This document shows positions 55,423 through 63,968 of a stretch of DNA of 64,000 bases, piece after piece. The notes beneath the pieces are model-generated. The model was not told the DNA's origin. It made no database searches and saw nothing but the letters and a program-made list of their open reading frames with translations. Made by a program: the position numbers and the translations under genes. Source of the stretch: Ardenticatenaceae bacterium (lineage in GTDB: Bacteria; Chloroflexota; Anaerolineae; Promineifilales; Promineifilaceae); the NCBI GenBank assembly GCA_020634395.1, contig JACKBU010000014.1, positions 1 through 64,000 on the forward strand, given 5' to 3'. How positions within the stretch are numbered: position 1 is the stretch's first letter; each line of letters starts with the position of its first letter.

Positions 55423-55470
55423 CATACACCATTTTGGAGCTACAAGCTTTTGGCCTAAATCCATTATCCT
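55423..55470 (+). promoter_or_regulatory. Island motif site, rightward copy (controls the DUF1269 gene at 55573)
   Basis: CATACACCATTTTGG (55423-55437), 27 bases, then TATCCT (55465-55470). TACAACTTT precedes it. In the 521-base gap 55052-55572 I see only this divergent pair of sites. Confidence 0.6.
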
Positions 55471-55572
55471 TAAGATGAAGCTTCTCATGAAGAGAGGCTG
55501 AGCTGTTAAGAACGGAAGTTGTACTCAAACGAATAGACCCGTATTCAGTCAATCGAAAAAAGGAGAGTCGAA

Positions 55573-56070
55573 ATGAGTGATTTAATTGTATTGGCCTTTG
55601 ATGATGAGGCGAGCGCCTTTGAGATGCGCGACAAACTGCTGCAAATGCAAAAGCAAGAGCTGATTACCCTGGCGGACGCCGCCATCGTGGTGCGCGACAA
55701 AAAGGGTAAGCCGAAGGTAAAACAGCTGCACAGCCTGGTGGGTGCCGGTGCTTTGGGCGGAGCCTTTTGGGGTATGCTGATTGGCTTGCTCTTCTTTGCT
55801 CCCTGGCTGGGCATGGCAGCCGGAGCGCTCGGCGGTGCACTTGGCGGCAAATTTACCGACGTTGGGGTTGATGACAAGTTTATCAAAGAAGTGGGGGCGA
55901 CTATTCAACCGGGACAGGCGGCGCTGTTCCTCCTGGTGGTTAAGGCTACAGGCGACAAAGTGCTGCCCGAACTCTCTTCCTTTAGCGCCAAAGTGATTCA
56001 GACCTCGCTCACGAATGAGCAGGAGGCCAAACTGCGCGAAGCTTTCGCTGCGGATGAAATCGAAGCATAA
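55573..56070 (+). CDS. DUF1269-type glycine-zipper membrane protein
   Basis: A 165-residue protein: DLIVLAFDDEASAFEMRDKL, LQMQKQELITLADAAIVVRD, then LVGAGALGGAFWGMLIGLLF and WLGMAAGALGGALGGKF (membrane hairpin), and FIKEVGATIQPGQAALFLLV. All DUF1269 family features are present. Shine-Dalgarno AAAGGAGAGTCGAA. It has its own island motif upstream and a terminator at 56175-56213. The nearest paralogue is 45141-45626, in which the Gly region is lost. Confidence 0.86.
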   Translation: MSDLIVLAFDDEASAFEMRDKLLQMQKQELITLADAAIVVRDKKGKPKVKQLHSLVGAGALGGAFWGMLIGLLFFAPWLGMAAGALGGALGGKFTDVGVDDKFIKEVGATIQPGQAALFLLVVKATGDKVLPELSSFSAKVIQTSLTNEQEAKLREAFAADEIEA

Positions 56071-56174
56071 AGCGCGTGGATCTGCTGGGAGCTTGGCACG
56101 GCCGTTTTGTTTCGTGCCGGACTAAAGCAGTTTATAAGACAGTTTAAGAAGCGCAGAACCTGAAAATTATCTGG

Positions 56175-56213
56175 AAGTCCGGCATGGTTTTTTCGACTAT
56201 GCCGGACTTTTAG
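56175..56213 (+). terminator. Intrinsic terminator after the DUF1269 gene
   Basis: AAGTCCGGCAT pairs with ATGCCGGACTT (11 bp) and ends in TTTTAGG. In the rest of the 307-base gap 56071-56377 there are three ACGGCCGT copies and no gene. Confidence 0.75.
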
Positions 56214-56377
56214 GCCATTAATCCAGAAATGCTGCTCAGGATTGGCTGTTTTGCCATATGTTTTCTACGGGAACATAATCCACAGGTTTTGGTGGCGATG
56301 GTGTGACGGCCGTCTGAACGAGAAACGGCCGTTACAGTCAGATGAGACCGGTCTATTAACCGACCAAGGAGGCAGAC

Positions 56378-56476
56378 ATGTTAATTACCATACTTGCTGT
56401 TTTGTTTGTAATCGTATTAGTGGCCGCGCCGCTGATTTATTTCTTCACACGTCGTAGCGACGAGGAAGAATCATAG
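56378..56476 (+). CDS. 32-residue single-helix membrane microprotein
   Basis: The ORF begins MLITILAVLFVIVLVAAPLI and ends in YFFTRRSDEEES: one membrane helix, an inside-positive RR and an acidic tail. The ribosome site AAGGAGGCAGAC eight bases before ATG is close to ideal, which supports translation. It is followed after 14 bases by the lipoprotein gene and may be co-transcribed. No family is recognised. Confidence 0.65.
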   Translation: MLITILAVLFVIVLVAAPLIYFFTRRSDEEES

Positions 56477-56490
56477 TACACGGAAAAGCA

Positions 56491-58734
56491 ATGAAAACAA
56501 AAATGAAAAGGCATAGCATTGTATTACCTTTTATAGTCGCGATGTTGTGGTTGGGCACTGCCTGCGGTGGCCAGGCCGAACCAGCGCCTGTTCCAACGGA
56601 ACCACCCCCGGCGCAAGTCGTGACGGCTGAATCGCCGGCCACGGCCGTTCCCGCATCCTCTCCCACGCCCCAATCCGACGACGCCGAGATTACTGCCAGC
56701 ATCGGCCTGAGTCCCCGTCAGATCAGCCTGGATACACAAGGGCTGCCATACCCCTGGCAGGCCAACACTGTGCCCGGTACCCCCTATGACGCCAGCCAAC
56801 CGCCAGGCCCCACAGGTCTGCCCGATCATATCGAGATAAACTTTGGCACCATGGACCCGGCCAACCGGCAGCCCACAGACCCCATAATGTACATCATTCC
56901 CGTAGATGCCTACCGGCAGTTGTGGGACGACGCCGGAAACGAGGCTGTCAGCAAGATGGTGGAAGCCATTTACCAGAAGACAGTCGCTTTGCCTTATCCG
57001 CCGCAGACGTCTGGCTTGCCGGCGCTGCCGTTTGAGATGGTCGTAGGAACCAACGACATCGCTGCCCAGGTGGGACGTACCACTCCCACCGACATCAGCG
57101 CCAGCCAGAGCGGCTTTCGCTTTTACGGCCGTTTCGCCCAAAGCCCCAATCCGGTAACCAACCAGGATATGCAGTATGTCTACCAGGGTTTTACCAACGA
57201 TGGCAAATACCTGGTGCTGTTTTTCTACCCGCCGGTAACCACCAGCTATCTTCCCGCTACCGCCGCCGACGTGCCGCAGAGTGAGACAGATGCGATGATG
57301 GCCGACATGACTGGTTATCTGAATGCGAAGGCGGAGGAACTAAACGCCCTGCCTACCAGTGACTGGGACCCAGACCTGTCTACGCTGGATGCGCTGGTTG
57401 CTTCCCTCAGCATCGTCAACATGCCGCCTACGGGCCTTCAAGGGCAGGTGTGGCGTTGGGTGGCCGAATCGGATGGGTACGAAGAAACGCCGGTAACTTT
57501 TGACAGCGACTACACCGTTACTTTCCTGCCCGACGGCCGTTTGGCTTTCCAGGCTGACTGCAACAGCGGAACTGGCGTTTATGATGCCAGCGGCGGCATG
57601 GTTGGTTCACTGGCCACTGAGTTAGGCGCCATGACCATGGCGGCCTGCAGCCCCGATTCAAGGAGCGACGATCTGATCGGCACGCTGCAGTCAGCTCAGA
57701 ACTACAAAGTCCGGCCCGGTGGCGCCCTGATGGAACTTGTGCGTCCTGCGGGCGGTGGTTCGCTGATCTTCACGGCCGTAGGTGCGGCCGACACCGCGCC
57801 GCCGGACAACGAGCAGCCGGAAGTAGAACTGCCAACGCCGGAGCCGAGTGGTCCTTACGGCCGTGTTACGGCTCAAGATGGCCTTAATCTGCGCAGCGGG
57901 CCGGGAACAGCCTACCCGGTTGTTGGCATGGCCCCCTTTGGCACCGAAGGAGCCATCGTAGGCCGCAGCGCCGATGGACAGTGGTGGGTGGCCGCCGCAC
58001 CGTCTATCAATGGCGGCGTCGTGTGGGCTTCGGCTTCTTTCGTCGAAGCTTTTAACGCCGCCAACGTGCCGGTCATCCCTGCGCCCCCGCTGCCGATCCC
58101 ACCGACAGCCACACCGACGGCCACGCCGCCGCCCCAGGCAGAAATCAGTTTTTGGGCCGATTCAACCAGCATCACCCAGGGCCAATGCACGACCTTGCGG
58201 TGGCAGGTGGAGAACATCCAGGCCGTTTGGGTTTACCCCTTGGGGCAGCCGTATAATCAGTTCCCCGTCACCGGCCAGGGCAGCCGGGAAGTGTGCCCCA
58301 GCTTTACAACCACCTATGAGATGCGCGTGTTGAAACAGGATGGCTCCATCGAACTGCGCCAGGTGACGGTTGCCGTCAGCGCCCCGGCGAATCCGCTGCT
58401 CAATACCAACTGGTCGGTGGCCACCATCAACCTGCAGGCGGTCTTGCCGGCGAACCAGCCGTTGACCCTGAACTTTGCCGACACCACGGTGAATGGCAGC
58501 GGTGGCTGCAACACGTACAACGGTCCCTATCGTCTTAGCGGCAGCAACCTTACCATCGGACCGCTGGCCGGTACGCAGGCTTTATGCGGCAACGAGTCGC
58601 TGGACCAGCAAGAAGCAGCTTACGTGAATGCCTTGCAGTCAACGGCATCCTACGTGTTGAGCGGCGATATGCTCATTTTGCGCAACGCGGCGAACGCCGA
58701 GGTAATGCGTTTGTTCTTAAACGCTGCTCAGTAG
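56491..58734 (+). CDS. Lipoprotein with SH3b and META domains
   Basis: A 747-residue lipoprotein: signal IVLPFIVAMLWLGTAC with a lipobox Cys, Pro-rich linker, a unique region (about 60-300), a META-type domain (about 310-420; CNSGTGVYDA, LGAMTMAACSP), an SH3b domain (about 450-510; DGLNLRSGPGTAYPVVGMAP), a PTATPTATPPP linker, an Ig-like strand region (ISFWADSTSITQGQCTTLRW), and a second META domain (about 630-747; FADTTVNGSGGCNTYNGPYR). META domains occur in HslJ-like proteins; SH3b in cell-wall or surface proteins. Weak Shine-Dalgarno. Ends at a strong terminator (58751). Confidence 0.85.
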   Translation: MKTKMKRHSIVLPFIVAMLWLGTACGGQAEPAPVPTEPPPAQVVTAESPATAVPASSPTPQSDDAEITASIGLSPRQISLDTQGLPYPWQANTVPGTPYDASQPPGPTGLPDHIEINFGTMDPANRQPTDPIMYIIPVDAYRQLWDDAGNEAVSKMVEAIYQKTVALPYPPQTSGLPALPFEMVVGTNDIAAQVGRTTPTDISASQSGFRFYGRFAQSPNPVTNQDMQYVYQGFTNDGKYLVLFFYPPVTTSYLPATAADVPQSETDAMMADMTGYLNAKAEELNALPTSDWDPDLSTLDALVASLSIVNMPPTGLQGQVWRWVAESDGYEETPVTFDSDYTVTFLPDGRLAFQADCNSGTGVYDASGGMVGSLATELGAMTMAACSPDSRSDDLIGTLQSAQNYKVRPGGALMELVRPAGGGSLIFTAVGAADTAPPDNEQPEVELPTPEPSGPYGRVTAQDGLNLRSGPGTAYPVVGMAPFGTEGAIVGRSADGQWWVAAAPSINGGVVWASASFVEAFNAANVPVIPAPPLPIPPTATPTATPPPQAEISFWADSTSITQGQCTTLRWQVENIQAVWVYPLGQPYNQFPVTGQGSREVCPSFTTTYEMRVLKQDGSIELRQVTVAVSAPANPLLNTNWSVATINLQAVLPANQPLTLNFADTTVNGSGGCNTYNGPYRLSGSNLTIGPLAGTQALCGNESLDQQEAAYVNALQSTASYVLSGDMLILRNAANAEVMRLFLNAAQ

Positions 58735-58750
58735 CCAGCTTGGTTTGTAA

Positions 58751-58790
58751 GGGGCACGGCCGTTTCCCGCAAACGGCCGTGCCCCTCTTT
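58751..58790 (+). terminator. Terminator whose stem is made of two ACGGCCGT copies
   Basis: GGGGCACGGCCGTTT and AAACGGCCGTGCCCC form a 15-bp stem with loop CCCGC, followed by CTTTT. Each arm is one octamer with shared flanks. Confidence 0.9.
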
Positions 58791-58900
58791 TGGTAGTACA
58801 AGATTTCGTGGGGGATTGTCCTCTACGGGAAGCCAAACATCGTGTAGAATAGGCACGTTTGTTGCTTACTATGTTTCTAGTGACTTAAGGAGGTTTCACC

Positions 58901-59287
58901 ATGAAAAGACCAGTTGGCATTACCATTTTGGCTGTTTTGGCCGGCCTGGCAGCCCTGACAGCCATCCTGCATATATTGCAGCTTCTGGGATTGCTGCCCA
59001 TTTCTATTGGTCCGGCACAGTTTTATACCTCCAATGTTTTTGGGGCGATATTGTGGGGGCTTTGCGCCGCCGTCTGGTTATGGGTGATGAGCATGTTGTG
59101 GACCCTGAATCCTTTCGGTTGGGCGGCCTGCCTGGCTCTGGCGGGGGCAAATCTCTTTCTAATTGTCGTGAACATTATTGGGCAGGCCACCTGGCAAAGC
59201 ATGCTGTTAAGCATCCTCGTGAATGGACTGGTGTTCATTTACTGCCTGCTGCCGGGTACAAGAGCTGCTTTTGAGGGCGGTTATTAA
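58901..59287 (+). CDS. Four-helix membrane protein of unknown function
   Basis: A 128-residue membrane protein: MKRPVGITILAVLAGLAALT, then three more hydrophobic helices (FGAILWGLCAAVWLWVMSML; ACLALAGANLFLIVVNIIG; MLLSILVNGLVFIYCLLPG). The start with KRPxGIT is a recurrent N-terminus in small membrane proteins of bacteria. AAGGAGGTTTCACC precedes ATG. The family is not recognised. It follows the terminator at 58751 and appears to have its own promoter. Confidence 0.75.
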   Translation: MKRPVGITILAVLAGLAALTAILHILQLLGLLPISIGPAQFYTSNVFGAILWGLCAAVWLWVMSMLWTLNPFGWAACLALAGANLFLIVVNIIGQATWQSMLLSILVNGLVFIYCLLPGTRAAFEGGY

Positions 59288-59378
59288 GAGAGCCTGATGC
59301 GGGACACTGAATCTGAGTCGGGACTTAGCCAGGTTGTTGGTGCTGGCTACGAGGCGCCAATTCTTTGAAAAGAAACAA

Positions 59379-59675
59379 ATGCTCCCAGAACTGACCACAT
59401 CTCCACACACTGCTGCAGCCCGTTTTGGCATTTCTCCACTTGCTTTGGCAGTGATTGGCTTGGTGCCGGCGAGTATGGTTCTGTTTTTGCTGTATTGCCC
59501 TGCCCGAGTGGAAATGATTCCACCAGCTATATTGGCGGGGGCCGAATCTGGTCCATTGTCTGTCCTGCTTCTCATTCTCGCCGTCGCGATCGCCAACCTG
59601 ATTGCTGCAAACCTCATGGAACCGGCTTATAAAGGGAGAAAATTACAGCTCTCTATTGGGCGAGCAGAGGAGTGA
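59379..59675 (+). CDS. Small two-helix membrane protein
   Basis: A 98-residue protein: cytoplasmic MLPELTTSPHTAAARFG, helix ISPLALAVIGLVPASMVLFL, an external loop (CPARVEMIPPAILAGAESGP) and helix LSVLLLILAVAIANLIAANL, then a short basic tail. The start is uncertain; ATG 59379 has a weak GAAAAG and ATG 59334 is in frame. Its end (TGA 59673-59675) is five bases before the next ATG, so it may be translationally coupled to the next gene. Confidence 0.6.
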   Translation: MLPELTTSPHTAAARFGISPLALAVIGLVPASMVLFLLYCPARVEMIPPAILAGAESGPLSVLLLILAVAIANLIAANLMEPAYKGRKLQLSIGRAEE

Positions 59676-59680
59676 ATCTT

Positions 59681-61732
59681 ATGGAGGAAACGGTTACCCG
59701 AAAACGTCCCCGGGCAAAACGCCCGCTCATTCGTATTATCGTTATCTGGATAATCGAAGCGGTGGCCATTCTTATTTTGACGTATTTGCTGAACGGACTC
59801 CACGTGCCAAACTTCAGAACGGCGCTGGCCGCCGCGGCAGCGATTGGTTTGCTGAATGCGCTGCTCTGGCCGCTGCTCAGCTACCTGATTTTGCCATTTG
59901 CGGTACTGACGTTGGGGCTGGCGGCGCTGGCCCTAAACGGCGTGATCATCATGCTGGCGGCCTATCTGGTCCCTGGCTTTACAGTGGATAGTATATTGTG
60001 GGCGATGGGGGCGGCGTTGGGATTAACGGCCGTTAACACCATCGCCAGTTCCCTCTTCACCATCGACGATGACAGCTCCTGGTACCGCAACGTTGTCCGG
60101 CGGCGCGCCAAGCGGATGGCCCGCCCAGAAGTGACCGATGTGCCCGGCTTCCTCTTCCTGGAAATCGACGGCCTGGCCGAACCCGTATTGGAAAAAGCCA
60201 TGCGCGACGGTTACGCCCCCACCATGAAGCGCTGGCGCGACTCTGGCAGCCATAAGCTGGTGGAATGGGAAACAGACCTCTCCTCCCAAACGTCGGCCAG
60301 CCAGGCCGGCATTTTACATGGCAACAACGACAACATTCCTGCTTTCCGCTGGTACGACCGCCAGCGGCGGGACATCATTGCCTCCAGCAGCCCCGACGAA
60401 GTGGCTGCTTTGGAAAAGCGCCATTCCGACGGCCAGGGTTTGCTGGCAGATAACGGTGCCAGCCGCGGTAACCTCCTGTCCGGCGATGCGCCGATCGTTA
60501 GCCTGACGGCCAGCACCATGAAGGATCTGTCTCGCCTGCATCTCACCGACTTCTACGCTTACTTTGTCAATCCCTATAACCTGACGCGCACGATGCTGCT
60601 GCTGGTGTGGGATGTTCTGCTGGAAATGCGCCAGTTTCGTCGGGCGCGTAAGAACAATGTGATTCCCATTCTGGACAAGCAGCATCGCGGGGGTAAGTAT
60701 CCCCTGCTGCGCGTGTTTACGACCGTGATCATGCGCGAGCTGAACATCTATACCCTGATTGGCGACATGTACAGCGGCGTGCCGTCGGCGTATGCCACTT
60801 TTGTGGGCTATGACGAAGTCGCGCACCACTCCGGCGTGGAGTCAACCGATGCTTTGGACATTCTGCGCAAGCTGGATGAGCAGTTCGCCCGACTGGAGAG
60901 TGCGGCAAAGGATGCGCCACGGCCGTATCACCTGGTTATCCTCTCCGACCACGGGCAGAGCGGGGGGCAGACGTTTAAGCAGCGTTACGGAATTGATTTG
61001 CAGGAGTTGGTGCAGCAGTACGCCAAAGCCCATCAGGTGCAGGGCATCATGCAGACCAACGAAGCCTGGGGACACCTCAACGTGCTGGTCAACGACGCTA
61101 TCCAAAATGACAAACGCACCGACAAGTTCTTAAAGAGGATGACAAGAGGGCAGACGAAAGATGGCGAAGTGAAGTTGGGCCCTGACGAAGACGAGCAAGA
61201 TCTTCTGGAAGAAGCCCAGATTTTGGTATTGGCTTCCGGTAATTTGGGGCTGGTGTACGGTACGCGTCTGCAAGAAAGGATCCGGTTGGAGCAAATTGAG
61301 ATGATTTTCCCCGGTTTGTTGGCCGGGTTGGCTGAGCATGAAGGGATAGGCTGGCTGATGGTTAACTCCGATGAGGGTCCGGTGGTGATTGGACAAAACG
61401 GCCGTTACTACCTCACCCCGGACCGCATCGAGGGTGAGAATCCCCTGGCCGGTTTTGGCTCTAACGCCCGCTGTCATCTGCTGCGCTACAACGAGTTTCC
61501 CGACGCACCGGACATTTATGTCAACAGCTTCTACAACGCGCAAACGAACGAAGTGGCGGCGTTTGAGGAATTGATTGGCTGTCATGGCGGGATGGGCGGG
61601 TACCAGACACGGCCGTTCATCCTGTATCCCGCTCAACTAACCATCACGGAACCGGAACTGGTGGGGGCTACGGCCGTTTACCGGCAGTTCAAAACCTGGC
61701 TGCGCGATGCCCACACCGCCGCAACTGTTTAA
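59681..61732 (+). CDS. Holin-like four-helix module fused to alkaline-phosphatase superfamily enzyme
   Basis: A 683-residue protein. Residues 1-115 hold four membrane helices of the phage-holin-4/DUF type (LIRIIVIWIIEAVAILILTY, LLWPLLSYLILPFAVLTLGL, VIIMLAAYLVPGFTVDSILW). The soluble part (about 130-683) has the superfamily metal site FLFLEIDGLAEPVLEKAMRD, an DLSSQTSASQAGILHGNN nucleophile region (Thr or Ser), GYDEVAHHSG and VILSDHGQSGG. These are typical of type I phosphodiesterases/nucleotide pyrophosphatases. Substrate unknown; the membrane module suggests a phospholipid or cell-envelope target. ATG 59681 has GAGGAGTGAATCTT. It precedes 61812-63968, which has the same module on another enzyme. 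Confidence 0.85.
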   Translation: MEETVTRKRPRAKRPLIRIIVIWIIEAVAILILTYLLNGLHVPNFRTALAAAAAIGLLNALLWPLLSYLILPFAVLTLGLAALALNGVIIMLAAYLVPGFTVDSILWAMGAALGLTAVNTIASSLFTIDDDSSWYRNVVRRRAKRMARPEVTDVPGFLFLEIDGLAEPVLEKAMRDGYAPTMKRWRDSGSHKLVEWETDLSSQTSASQAGILHGNNDNIPAFRWYDRQRRDIIASSSPDEVAALEKRHSDGQGLLADNGASRGNLLSGDAPIVSLTASTMKDLSRLHLTDFYAYFVNPYNLTRTMLLLVWDVLLEMRQFRRARKNNVIPILDKQHRGGKYPLLRVFTTVIMRELNIYTLIGDMYSGVPSAYATFVGYDEVAHHSGVESTDALDILRKLDEQFARLESAAKDAPRPYHLVILSDHGQSGGQTFKQRYGIDLQELVQQYAKAHQVQGIMQTNEAWGHLNVLVNDAIQNDKRTDKFLKRMTRGQTKDGEVKLGPDEDEQDLLEEAQILVLASGNLGLVYGTRLQERIRLEQIEMIFPGLLAGLAEHEGIGWLMVNSDEGPVVIGQNGRYYLTPDRIEGENPLAGFGSNARCHLLRYNEFPDAPDIYVNSFYNAQTNEVAAFEELIGCHGGMGGYQTRPFILYPAQLTITEPELVGATAVYRQFKTWLRDAHTAATV

Positions 61733-61811
61733 GATAGAGCATACACAAAAACACGTCCCCATGCCTTTGGCCATGTCTGTGGTGGTGTAGGGCGATCTTT
61801 GGAAGGGAACT

Positions 61812-63968
61812 ATGATCTATTTCGTCATTCGTGTATTGGTCAATGGCTTGGCCCTTGCTCTGACCATGATTTTGGCGCCCGGTCTCAACCTGTTGCCCCT
61901 CCTACCCGGCGTTGTGGATGTAACAGCGACCTACCTTCTTTTTGGTATCCTGTTCGGTGTCATCAACGCTCTGGTGCGTCCACTTGTCTTGCTGCTAACC
62001 GCCCGGCTCCTGGTCCGCACGATGGGCTGGTTTGCCATTGTTATTAATGCGTTCCTATTCTCCTTGTTAGCCTGGATTGCCCCCAAAGCGTTTGTTGTCG
62101 AATCGCCCAGGCTGCTGTGGATTGTTATCGGCGGCTCGTTGATGGCCATCGTGGTAGTGGTCATGGAAGCTTTCTTTGGCCTCGATAAGCCGGAGTTCCG
62201 CAACAAAACCGAAAGCCAGATCTATTGGCGCTGGGTGGGCATGTTATCGTCGGGGCGGCGCAATACCATTGCTGAAAACCTGCGCATAGCCCAGATTTCT
62301 GAAATCAGCAGCCGTTACCTGAAAGACATTGTTGTGGACATGACGCCCCTGGCTCGCTTCCGCGTCTTCATGCAGGAGCTGCTGTTCCGCAGCGTCGATC
62401 CTGTTCAGTCTTTAACCCTGCCCGAAAAAGTGCGTTACATGCTCCAGGAACTTGGGCCTACGTTCGTCAAATTTGGGCAGATTGTCAGCAGCCGTGCTCA
62501 GCAGCTGCCGCCGGAGTGGCTGTACGAATTGGAACGGCTGCAGAGCAACGTGCCGCCTTTCCCTTACGAAGTGGCCCGCGAAATCCTGATCCGAGAACTG
62601 AAGGATACTCCTGAGAATCTGTTCGCCAGTTTTGAGACGGAACCGTTTGCTGCCGCGTCTACCGCCCAGGTTCATAAAGCTACCCTGCACGATGGCACCG
62701 TGGTGGTGGTTAAAGTCCAACGTCCCAACATCGATGTGACCGTGAAGGCCGATCTCAACGTCATGCGCGATCTTACCAAACGCATTCAGCGGAAGCAGGA
62801 GTGGGCGCAAGCCATAGACTTGCGCAGTCTGGTGAATGAATTCGCTGATGCGATTTTGTACGAACTGGATTACCGCAACGAAGCTGCCAATATCAGCTTG
62901 CTGACGCGCAATATGGCCCAGTTCGATGCCATCCATGTCCCTACCGTTTACTCTGATCTTTCGACCAGCAAGGTCTTGACGATGGAATTCATCGCCGGCG
63001 TTAAGATTAATAACGTCGAGCGTATCAAAGCTGCTGGAATAGATTGCCAGGCACTGGCGCGCCAGTTTGTACACGCCATGACCAAACAGGCTCTTTTCGA
63101 TGGCTTTTTCCATGCGGATCCTCATCCGGGCAATGTCCTGGTAGACCTGGAAACAGGGCGAATTGGTTTCCTGGATATGGGACTGATGGGTGAACTCAAC
63201 CGCACGCAACGCATGGCTCTGGCTGATCTGCTCGTCTCGATGGTAGAGCGCGATGGCTACAATCTGGGTAAAGCTGCCTTGCACCTCAGTCGTCCGCTGC
63301 CCGGCCGCGTAATTGATGATGCTGAGTTCCTGGAAATGATGGACCGTTTTGGGCAGCGTTTCTTGGGCGATCAGGACGCAGATCTTGGATACACGGTGAA
63401 CGCCCTGCAAGATGTGCTGCGGCGCAGTGGGCTGCGTCTGGATCCCAACTTTACCCTGGTTTTTAAGACGTTGATGCAGGCTGATGAAATCGTTCGTGGC
63501 CTGGACCCCCAGATCATGCTTTCGAATGCGGCCGTCGAGAGCAGTCTTACCCTTGCCCGGGAGGAGTTGAATTCCGAAGCGTTAGCCAAGACGGTGCGTA
63601 CCCAGATTTCGCGCAGTTCTCGTGAGGTCTTTTATCGTATTCCGTCCTTGGTGGAAGCAACAACTAAGTGGCTGGATCAGTATGAAAAGGGTCGCTTGAG
63701 TGTTCACGTGGACCTAAGCGATGTGTCGCGAGATGTGGATAAACTTGATAAAGCTTTAAAGAAAGGAATGGACCAGCTGGTGTTGGGTTTGTTGTTAACT
63801 GGCTGGTTGGTGGGTGCGGCCATTGCCGCAACCGTGGAAATTCAGGTGGGAACTTTTAGACTATCTGATTTAGCGTTTTATATGTTTATGGCGGGAACGA
63901 TTGTGAGTGCTTATGTTGTTTTCCAGATCATTCGGCGTTTTAACAAGGATGAAGACGAGAATCCTTAG
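61812..63968 (+). CDS. Holin-like four-helix module fused to ABC1/UbiB-family kinase
   Basis: A 718-residue protein. Residues 1-135 have four membrane helices like the preceding gene (FVIRVLVNGLALALTMILAP, GILFGVINALVRPLVLLLTA). The ABC1 domain follows (about 180-520): KFGQIVSSRAQQLP (KxGQ motif), FAAASTAQVHKATL (Ala-rich loop), VVVKVQRP (Lys), ELDYRNEA, the catalytic FHADPHPGNVLVD and FLDMGLMG. Two C-terminal helices end the protein. UbiB-type proteins support coenzyme Q or lipid metabolism. Shine-Dalgarno GGAAGGGAACT. It stops 32 bases before the window end. Confidence 0.92.
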   Translation: MIYFVIRVLVNGLALALTMILAPGLNLLPLLPGVVDVTATYLLFGILFGVINALVRPLVLLLTARLLVRTMGWFAIVINAFLFSLLAWIAPKAFVVESPRLLWIVIGGSLMAIVVVVMEAFFGLDKPEFRNKTESQIYWRWVGMLSSGRRNTIAENLRIAQISEISSRYLKDIVVDMTPLARFRVFMQELLFRSVDPVQSLTLPEKVRYMLQELGPTFVKFGQIVSSRAQQLPPEWLYELERLQSNVPPFPYEVAREILIRELKDTPENLFASFETEPFAAASTAQVHKATLHDGTVVVVKVQRPNIDVTVKADLNVMRDLTKRIQRKQEWAQAIDLRSLVNEFADAILYELDYRNEAANISLLTRNMAQFDAIHVPTVYSDLSTSKVLTMEFIAGVKINNVERIKAAGIDCQALARQFVHAMTKQALFDGFFHADPHPGNVLVDLETGRIGFLDMGLMGELNRTQRMALADLLVSMVERDGYNLGKAALHLSRPLPGRVIDDAEFLEMMDRFGQRFLGDQDADLGYTVNALQDVLRRSGLRLDPNFTLVFKTLMQADEIVRGLDPQIMLSNAAVESSLTLAREELNSEALAKTVRTQISRSSREVFYRIPSLVEATTKWLDQYEKGRLSVHVDLSDVSRDVDKLDKALKKGMDQLVLGLLLTGWLVGAAIAATVEIQVGTFRLSDLAFYMFMAGTIVSAYVVFQIIRRFNKDEDENP

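Noticed and set aside
58787..58800. CTTTTGGTAGTAC after the terminator at 58751, resembling the island motif
   Set aside because: The left half of the 15-mer is missing and the hexamer at the expected spacing is CCTCTA.
62412..63410. Antisense frame of 332 codons within the ABC1/UbiB gene
   Set aside because: The sense strand has all UbiB motifs; the antisense product has none.
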